From JACPWY01 sp964603655 (GTDB lineage Bacteria; Bdellovibrionota; FAC87; UBA2466): a DNA stretch of 17,760 bases. Below, one piece after another: positions 13,924-17,760 of this stretch; the first letter of the stretch is position 1; every line of letters begins with the position of its first letter. The stretch lies in the NCBI GenBank assembly GCA_964603655.1, contig CAZRVZ010000185.1, positions 1 to 17,760 of the forward strand, read 5' to 3'. The translations under genes and the position numbers were made by a program. The notes under the pieces were generated by a model. It was not told the DNA's origin and ran no database searches. It was given only the letters and a program-made list of their open reading frames with translations.

Positions 13924-15497
13924 AGACCGACGTACTGATTATCGGGAGCGGAATCGCCGGCCTTTCGACCGCGCTAGCCGTGTCGGATGCCACTGGAAAG
14001 GGTGGACTGTCGACGACGATTGTCACCTGCGGTCCCGACGCTGAAGCGAGCAATACCTGGCAAGCCCAGGGGGGCATTATTTATAAAGGGCTCTCTGGCA
14101 ACGCCGAAGATCTGGTTAACGATATTCTCCAGGCTGGATGCGGGATTAATCATGTCCCGGCTGCGCGGCAGCTAGCCGAATTGGGTCCTCAGATCGTCGA
14201 ATCGATTCTGCTCAAGCGGGCCAACATCGATTTCGATAAGGAGAATTCAAAATATCACCTCACGAGAGAGGGTGCCCACAGCGAGGCCAGAATCCTGCAC
14301 CGGGGGGACCAATCGGGCCAGGCTATCTTAGCCGGTCTGGATGCCCTGGTGCGGAAATCGCCCCAGATCGGGCGTTTACCGAAGACGACAGCCGTTAATT
14401 TGCTGATGACCTCACACCATGAAAAAAACCGATCGCGACGGCACGATCCGTCGCGGTGTTTTGGCGCTTTTGTGTACGATCAAAAAACAGGCGAGGTATA
14501 CCCCATCTTCGCCACTCACACGATATTAGCCACCGGCGGAATCGGAGAACTCTATCTGTATCACACCAACAGTAGCCATGCGCGAGGCGACGGCATCGCG
14601 TTGGGATACCGGGCTGGCTGTCGTCTGAGTAATTTGGAATATGTGCAGTTCCACCCAACGACATTCTTTCACCCGTCGGCCCGTCGCTTTTTGGTTTCGG
14701 AGGCGCTCCGGGGAGAGGGGGCGATTCTGCTCAACCAAAGTGGCGAGCGATTCCTGGGGCGCTATCTTCCGGGAGTGGAGACACCGGAACTGGCCTCGCG
14801 CGATCGCGTGGCATGGGCCATTCACCAGGAGATCTTAAGAACCGAGACACCGTGTGTATATCTCGATATCAGTTTCAAAGATTCCAAGTGGATTCAGGAG
14901 CGCTTTCCTTTTGTCTATCGCAGTTGTTTGGCCCACGATATTGACATCACAAAGGAGCCCATCCCGGTCATACCGTCCGCGCACTACCATTGTGGCGGAA
15001 TTTGGACCGACCTTACCGGGCGCACGACACTCGAGAATCTATGGGCGGTGGGAGAGGTTGCGTGCACTGGACTTCACGGCGCCAATCGCCTGGCCAGCAC
15101 CTCGCTTCTCGAGGGGCTCGTCTGGGGCACTCGCGCCGGTGAATCCATTGTTGAAGAGATTGGCCGCAAACCCACCCCGATTCGACCGGAAATCGATCCG
15201 TGGAAGGCTGAATTAACCGAGGTGGATCCCTCTTTCCTGAAGCAGGATTGGTTTACATTGAAATCGACGATGTGGAATTATGTCGGTTTGATCAAAACGG
15301 ACGCTCGATTAGAGCGCGCCGAAGGAATTCTTTCGGAATTGTCACGCGGGATAGAATCCTTTTATCAAAACGCGAGGCTTTCGGATGAATTAATCGGGCT
15401 CAGACACGCCTCGATGACGTCCTTACTCATTCTGGACTCGTGTAAGAAGAATCCCCGGAGTCTGGGGTGTTATTTGCGAGAGGAGCGGGATATTTGA
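13908..15497 (+). CDS. nadB: L-aspartate oxidase
   Basis: 529 residues. FAD-dependent oxidase turning L-aspartate into iminoaspartate, the substrate of NadA. The dinucleotide motif VLIIGSGIAGLSTALAV (9-25) starts the FAD domain; ASNTWQAQGG, HLTREGAHSEARILHRGD, ATGGIGELYLYHTNSSHARG, EYVQFHPTTFFHP, EALRGEGAILL, AHYHCGGIWTD and GEVACTGLHGANRLASTSLLEG are all family blocks, in order, including the Arg of ALRGEG and the His/Arg active-site segments. A helical C-terminal domain follows (WNYVGLIKTDARLERAE). Between LLMT and CFGAFV a short basic loop contains a strong DNA hairpin (14432-14457). Start is ATG 13908 inside nadC; the stop TGA overlaps the nadA TTG start, so nadC-nadB-nadA translation is coupled. 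Confidence 0.96.
   Translation: MPRFLETDVLIIGSGIAGLSTALAVSDATGKGGLSTTIVTCGPDAEASNTWQAQGGIIYKGLSGNAEDLVNDILQAGCGINHVPAARQLAELGPQIVESILLKRANIDFDKENSKYHLTREGAHSEARILHRGDQSGQAILAGLDALVRKSPQIGRLPKTTAVNLLMTSHHEKNRSRRHDPSRCFGAFVYDQKTGEVYPIFATHTILATGGIGELYLYHTNSSHARGDGIALGYRAGCRLSNLEYVQFHPTTFFHPSARRFLVSEALRGEGAILLNQSGERFLGRYLPGVETPELASRDRVAWAIHQEILRTETPCVYLDISFKDSKWIQERFPFVYRSCLAHDIDITKEPIPVIPSAHYHCGGIWTDLTGRTTLENLWAVGEVACTGLHGANRLASTSLLEGLVWGTRAGESIVEEIGRKPTPIRPEIDPWKAELTEVDPSFLKQDWFTLKSTMWNYVGLIKTDARLERAEGILSELSRGIESFYQNARLSDELIGLRHASMTSLLILDSCKKNPRSLGCYLREERDI
14432..14463 (+). terminator. Terminator-like hairpin inside nadB
   Basis: Perfect 8-bp stem CGCGACGG (14434-14441) / CCGTCGCG (14448-14455) with a 6-nt loop, extended by one wobble and one A-T pair. 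It is flanked by AAAAAAA (14422-14428) on the left and GTGTTTT (14457-14463) on the right, the layout of a two-way intrinsic terminator. It is in the coding region, so it may instead be chance or a translation/transcription attenuator between nadB and nadA. Confidence 0.35.
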
Positions 15498-16558
15498 TTC
15501 CATCGGGTGAAACTTTACGTCGCTATGAAGCGCTTCCGGAATCGGAACTCACCGCACGCATTGGTCAAATTCGCAAGGTCCAAGGTGGCGAACTTTGCAT
15601 ATTAGCCCATCTGTATCAACGGAAGACAATAGCGGGGCTGGCGGATTTTGTCGGGGACTCTTACTCACTCTCTCGGTCAGCCGCGGCCGTTTCCGGTGGA
15701 AAATATATTGTTTTTTGCGGTGTTCGCTTCATGGCTGAGAGCGCCGCGATTTTATGCCGTCCCGACCAAAGGGTGTTACACCCCGAGCCCGAGGCTGGAT
15801 GTCCTATGGCGGATATGGCGTCGCTCCCCGAGGTGGTCAGGGCGTGGCGCGCACTGAGTATCGATGCAGGAACTCCAATCCCCGTTACCTACATGAACAG
15901 CACGGCCGATATCAAAGCGTTTTGCGGCGAGCATGACGGGACCATCTGCACTTCGAGTAATGCGCTCAAATCATTCGAATGGGCCTTCAAACGAGGGGAC
16001 AGGATCTTTTTTCTACCCGACGAACATCTGGGCCGCAATACGGCGTTGAAGTTCGGAATACCAGAGGATGAGATAGTCGTGTGGGACCCCAACCACACGG
16101 ACGGCGGTGACGAGGATTACCAAAACGCGAAAGTGATTCTCTGGCGCGGATACTGTCCCGTCCACCAGAAGTTCACGGTGCGTGACATTCAACACGTTCG
16201 CCATTTTTACCCGGATTGCAAAGTCATCGTTCACCCAGAATGTCCCAGAGAAGTGGTCGATGCTGCGGACGCGTCCGGAAGCACTGATTTTATTTGCAAG
16301 TACGTGAATGGCACTCGGCCGGGTGACAAGATATTCGTCGGGACCGAAATCAACCTCATACAAAACTTGCAGGCCAGTTACCCCGATCGTCTGATTGAAA
16401 AGTTACACCGCTCGCTTTGCTTGACCATGTACCAGATTTCCTTGGCAAGGGTCCTATGGACGCTCGAAAACCTGGAGCAATTTGAGCGGGTCGAGCTCCC
16501 TCCATCGACCTCCCATTTTGCCAGGGTCGCTCTCGACAGGATGCTCTCGATTCATTAG
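15494..16558 (+). CDS. nadA: Quinolinate synthase
   Basis: 354 residues from the chosen start. [4Fe-4S] enzyme condensing iminoaspartate with dihydroxyacetone phosphate to quinolinate. NadA blocks in order: LAHLYQR, DFVGDSYSLSR, FCGVRFMAESA, EAGCPMADM, YMNSTADIKAFC, ICTSSNALK, DEHLGRNTA, GYCPVHQKF, VIVHPECPREVVDAAD, GSTDFICKYV and FVGTEINLI. By comparison with the known family pattern the three cluster ligands should be Cys103 (GCPMAD), Cys221 (YCPVHQ) and Cys309 (SLCLTM). An upstream GTG at 15467 is in frame, but TTG 15494 is preferred: AGGAG (15481-15485) is 8 nt before it and it overlaps the nadB stop as TTGA. Works with nadB and nadC to make NaMN from aspartate; last gene of the operon. 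Confidence 0.95.
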   Translation: MIPSGETLRRYEALPESELTARIGQIRKVQGGELCILAHLYQRKTIAGLADFVGDSYSLSRSAAAVSGGKYIVFCGVRFMAESAAILCRPDQRVLHPEPEAGCPMADMASLPEVVRAWRALSIDAGTPIPVTYMNSTADIKAFCGEHDGTICTSSNALKSFEWAFKRGDRIFFLPDEHLGRNTALKFGIPEDEIVVWDPNHTDGGDEDYQNAKVILWRGYCPVHQKFTVRDIQHVRHFYPDCKVIVHPECPREVVDAADASGSTDFICKYVNGTRPGDKIFVGTEINLIQNLQASYPDRLIEKLHRSLCLTMYQISLARVLWTLENLEQFERVELPPSTSHFARVALDRMLSIH

Positions 16559-16574
16559 GGCCTGCCCGCCAAGA

Positions 16575-16595
16575 CCCGCATGCAGAGCGGTTTTT
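16575..16595 (+). terminator. Weak rho-independent terminator candidate after nadA
   Basis: CCGC (16576-16579), 7-nt loop, GCGG (16587-16590), then TTTTT (16591-16595), 17 nt after the nadA stop. The stem is only 4 bp; the position and U-tract are right, the stability is not. Confidence 0.3.
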
Positions 16596-16598
16596 ATA

Positions 16599-16627
16599 TT
16601 GACACCCCGTGTGGTTTTGGATTGATT
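16599..16627 (+). promoter_or_regulatory. Candidate promoter for the small secreted protein gene
   Basis: Perfect TTGACA (16599-16604), 17-nt spacer, TTGATT (16622-16627), which matches only three of six -10 positions. It sits directly after the weak nadA terminator and before a GGAGG ribosome-binding site (16636-16640). Confidence 0.3.
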
Positions 16628-16645
16628 GACGGGTTGGAGGTTGAC

Positions 16646-17164
16646 ATGAAGGGTTTATTGTTCGTTTTTGGGATTTTGGGGACTTTGGCATTTGGCGATG
16701 GTTTTGAATGTAAGAATCGTGGCACAGGACCGACACCGCGCTGGTCGGCGAAAACCTTCAACTCCCGCACAGCGGGAGAGGGGCGCGTCCCGGCGCTCTT
16801 ATATGTTTCTAATGGAAAACGGGGCGGTACGATTGTTCGCGAAGACGATCGCCGCCGGCTTCAGCTTAGCGGAAAAGAGGAGCATGGCGCTTTTGTAACG
16901 CTCAAATTGAACTCCGATGAACGGCGCCTTTTATCTAAGCTTGCCGACAATCGCCTGAGCCGAGAGACTCTTGACAGTGTCGCCTACGTTGAACTTTGGG
17001 TCAGCTATGAACAGAATGAACCGCTATTAAAAACCTTTCGCAAAAATGGCGAGCTCCGACGACGCGGCTACCTGACGCTCACCAACAGCAAGGAAGAAGA
17101 GCTTTACAGCTATCGGCTCGATTGCGACTACAACCCCGCCGACCAGCCTGCTGACGAAGAGTAA
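16646..17164 (+). CDS. Small secreted protein, function unknown
   Basis: 172 residues; not recognised. A signal peptide is clear (MKGLLFVFGILGTLAFG, with cleavage probably after residue 17). The mature chain has two Cys, Cys22 near the start (FECKN) and Cys160 near the end (LDCDYN), which could form one disulfide closing a small beta-rich domain; the middle has alternating strands (VPALLYVSN, GAFVTLKLN, AYVELWVSYEQ, GYLTLTN). The C-terminal tail is acidic (NPADQPADEE). The start is fixed by GGAGG 5 nt upstream; an in-frame ATG at 16580 would bury the signal peptide behind 22 residues and lacks a ribosome-binding site. Small secreted proteins of this type, with a Cys after the signal peptide and one near the end, are common in Bdellovibrio-like genomes, as I recall. 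Convergent with the antitoxin-like gene, 55 nt apart. Confidence 0.75.
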   Translation: MKGLLFVFGILGTLAFGDGFECKNRGTGPTPRWSAKTFNSRTAGEGRVPALLYVSNGKRGGTIVREDDRRRLQLSGKEEHGAFVTLKLNSDERRLLSKLADNRLSRETLDSVAYVELWVSYEQNEPLLKTFRKNGELRRRGYLTLTNSKEEELYSYRLDCDYNPADQPADEE

Positions 17165-17219
17165 AATAGACCGGCATTACCGGACCAAGCCCAGGAATCG
17201 ACCAGAATAACTGCAAGAA

Positions 17220-17435
17220 TCAACGGCGCGTGTCCGGTAGATTAATATTCAGTTTCAACTTTCCCCGAAATTGCCGGAGCGCAGAACGTTTCTCGCGCCT
17301 TTCGATCTCCTGAAGCCCCTCAACGATGGTTTTGGTAATTCCTAGACCCGTCGATTCCACAGCAGCTTTCAAAAGTTGTTCAGGAGCATTGACTGTTATT
17401 TTTTTGTGGTGAGAAGCATGGTAAGCAGTATGCAT
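17220..17435 (-). CDS. Solitary antitoxin-like protein (type II VapB-like)
   Basis: 71 residues. KKITVNAPEQLLKAAVESTG (11-30) then LGITKTIVEGLQEIERREKR resembles the short strand-helix-helix DNA-binding part of VapB-like type II antitoxins, and the ending LRQFRGKLKLNINLPDTRR fits the toxin-neutralising tail LRxLRGKxxxxxDLxxLR seen in this group. That resemblance is from memory of family patterns. In such pairs a PIN-domain toxin gene normally follows the antitoxin; here the downstream side (below 17220) holds only 55 nt and then a convergent unrelated gene, and nothing toxin-like precedes it. It is thus a solitary or orphaned antitoxin. The ATG start has a weak AGAAAG upstream. The surrounding DNA is more AT-rich than the nad region, which fits an acquired or decaying locus. 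Confidence 0.6.
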   Translation of the reverse strand: MHTAYHASHHKKITVNAPEQLLKAAVESTGLGITKTIVEGLQEIERREKRSALRQFRGKLKLNINLPDTRR

Positions 17436-17504
17436 GGCTTTCTGCTGAAGAAAAAGCCCGGTTTTTGTTCCTGTTACCGACTTTGCAAAGGCTGGAAGCG
17501 CCGT

Positions 17505-17547
17505 CCAAACGGTTCAATTGAGAGAGTACTTTCGAGGGAACGTTTGG
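17505..17547. repeat. Imperfect inverted repeat between divergent genes
   Basis: Arms CCAAACG (17505-17511) and CGTTTGG (17541-17547) are perfectly complementary; with one bulged G the pairing extends by TTC/GAA, giving ten pairs. The 22-nt interior is AT-rich and GA-rich. It lies between the antitoxin-like gene (minus) and the partial gene at 17583 (plus), so it could be an operator for an autoregulating antitoxin, a structured element in an RNA leader, or chance. The rest of the 147-nt gap shows no other clear signal. Confidence 0.4.
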
Positions 17548-17582
17548 CCTGAGCCAAGAGGGAAATTCTTACGAGGTGAAGT

Positions 17583-17760
17583 ATGAGTGACGAGTTCGCA
17601 GTAATTAAATGGGATATTTGTTTGGAGGGCAGAACTTGGAATAGCAGTGAATTCGACCTACGGTGGCCGTTAACTCCTGAAAAATTTGAATTGGTCGATG
17701 GAAAAATGTTTTGGTCAGAAGAGGAGAGGATTCACTTACTTGGCATGTTGCTAGAACAGG
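17583..17760 (+). CDS. Small conserved-looking protein of unknown function (partial, runs off the window)
   Basis: 59 residues visible, cut by the window end. Start ATG is backed by GAGGTGA 4-5 nt upstream. The sequence is rich in Trp and acidic residues: IKWDICLEGRTWN, then the block DLRWPLTPEKFELVDGKMFW and SEEERIHLLGMLLEQ. I recall a WPLTPExFELVxGKLFWSxEERxxLLGLLLE pattern in short, uncharacterised proteins of proteobacteria and cyanobacteria, but no function is known to me. GC content is lower than in the nad or liv regions. It is divergent from the antitoxin-like gene. Confidence 0.65.
   Translation, partial: MSDEFAVIKWDICLEGRTWNSSEFDLRWPLTPEKFELVDGKMFWSEEERIHLLGMLLEQ

Noticed and set aside
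16580..16645. 22-residue extension of the small secreted protein
   Set aside because: It hides the signal peptide, lacks a ribosome-binding site and overlaps a promoter and terminator candidate.
17171..17183. CCGG-CATTA-CCGG hairpin between two convergent genes
   Set aside because: Only a 4-bp stem and no T-tract on either strand, so not called a terminator.
17452..17467. AAAAA-GCCCGG-TTTTT as a terminator
   Set aside because: The GC centre does not fold into a stem; only the A/T arms pair.
17508..17530. tRNA T-arm-like GGTTCAATT
   Set aside because: No acceptor, D or anticodon arms can be built around it.
1..17760. CRISPR arrays, insertion sequences, integrase or phage genes
   Set aside because: No regularly spaced repeats, no transposase or integrase motifs in any reading frame.

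Overview
The window is a compact, gene-dense bacterial chromosome segment of mixed GC content. It carries two predicted lipoproteins, a high-affinity amino-acid ABC operon, the non-mevalonate isoprenoid pathway and de novo NAD synthesis, so the host is a free-living or facultatively autonomous Gram-negative bacterium. The xseB-ispA-dxs-tlyA gene set and the style of the small secreted and zinc-ribbon proteins suggest Bdellovibrionota or an old 'deltaproteobacterial' lineage. That assignment is an inference from gene content, not a phylogenetic result. There is no rRNA, tRNA, CRISPR array or insertion sequence that I can see, and no gene-free stretch above 300 bases.

Layout, left to right. (1) 33-1749, minus strand: tlyA (rRNA 2'-O-methyltransferase) followed with a 29-nt overlap by a lipoprotein with a patatin-like fold whose catalytic residues appear to be gone. 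(2) 1795-2898, plus strand: a membrane-anchored, Cache-type extracytoplasmic sensor domain with no signalling output, sitting between tlyA and dxs. (3) 2895-6014, minus strand: xseB-ispA-dxs, a tight operon (exonuclease VII small subunit, farnesyl/geranyl diphosphate synthase, DXP synthase). (4) 6015-6155: a divergent promoter region with two TTGACA boxes and a palindrome. (5) 6156-10673, plus strand: a complete branched-chain/hydrophobic amino-acid uptake operon, livJ-livH-livM-livG-livF, with 1-4 nt stop/start overlaps from livH onward. (6) 10684-11683, minus strand: a zinc-ribbon protein of unknown function overlapping an AMMECR1-family gene. (7) 11770-16558, plus strand: membrane-anchored TlpA-like thioredoxin, PAP2-family membrane phosphatase/transferase, then nadC-nadB-nadA, the whole aspartate-to-NaMN route with overlapping genes. 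(8) 16646-17164: a small secreted protein of unknown function. (9) 17165-17760: a more AT-rich, accessory-looking end with a solitary antitoxin-like gene (minus), an imperfect inverted repeat, and the start of a small unknown gene that runs off the window.

Several genes begin with non-ATG codons that need correction from a simple longest-ATG reading: dxs (GTG 4847), ispA (TTG 5739), livH (CTG 7341), the AMMECR1 gene (GTG 11235) and nadA (TTG 15494). In dxs, livH and nadA a good Shine-Dalgarno sequence picks the start.

Most of the window is ordinary housekeeping and transport. I did not find a convincing new multi-gene system. The best leads are the catalytically dead patatin-like lipoprotein, the output-less Cache sensor inserted in the isoprenoid cluster, the terminator-like hairpin inside nadB, the zinc-ribbon/AMMECR1 pair, and the orphan antitoxin with its nearby inverted repeat.
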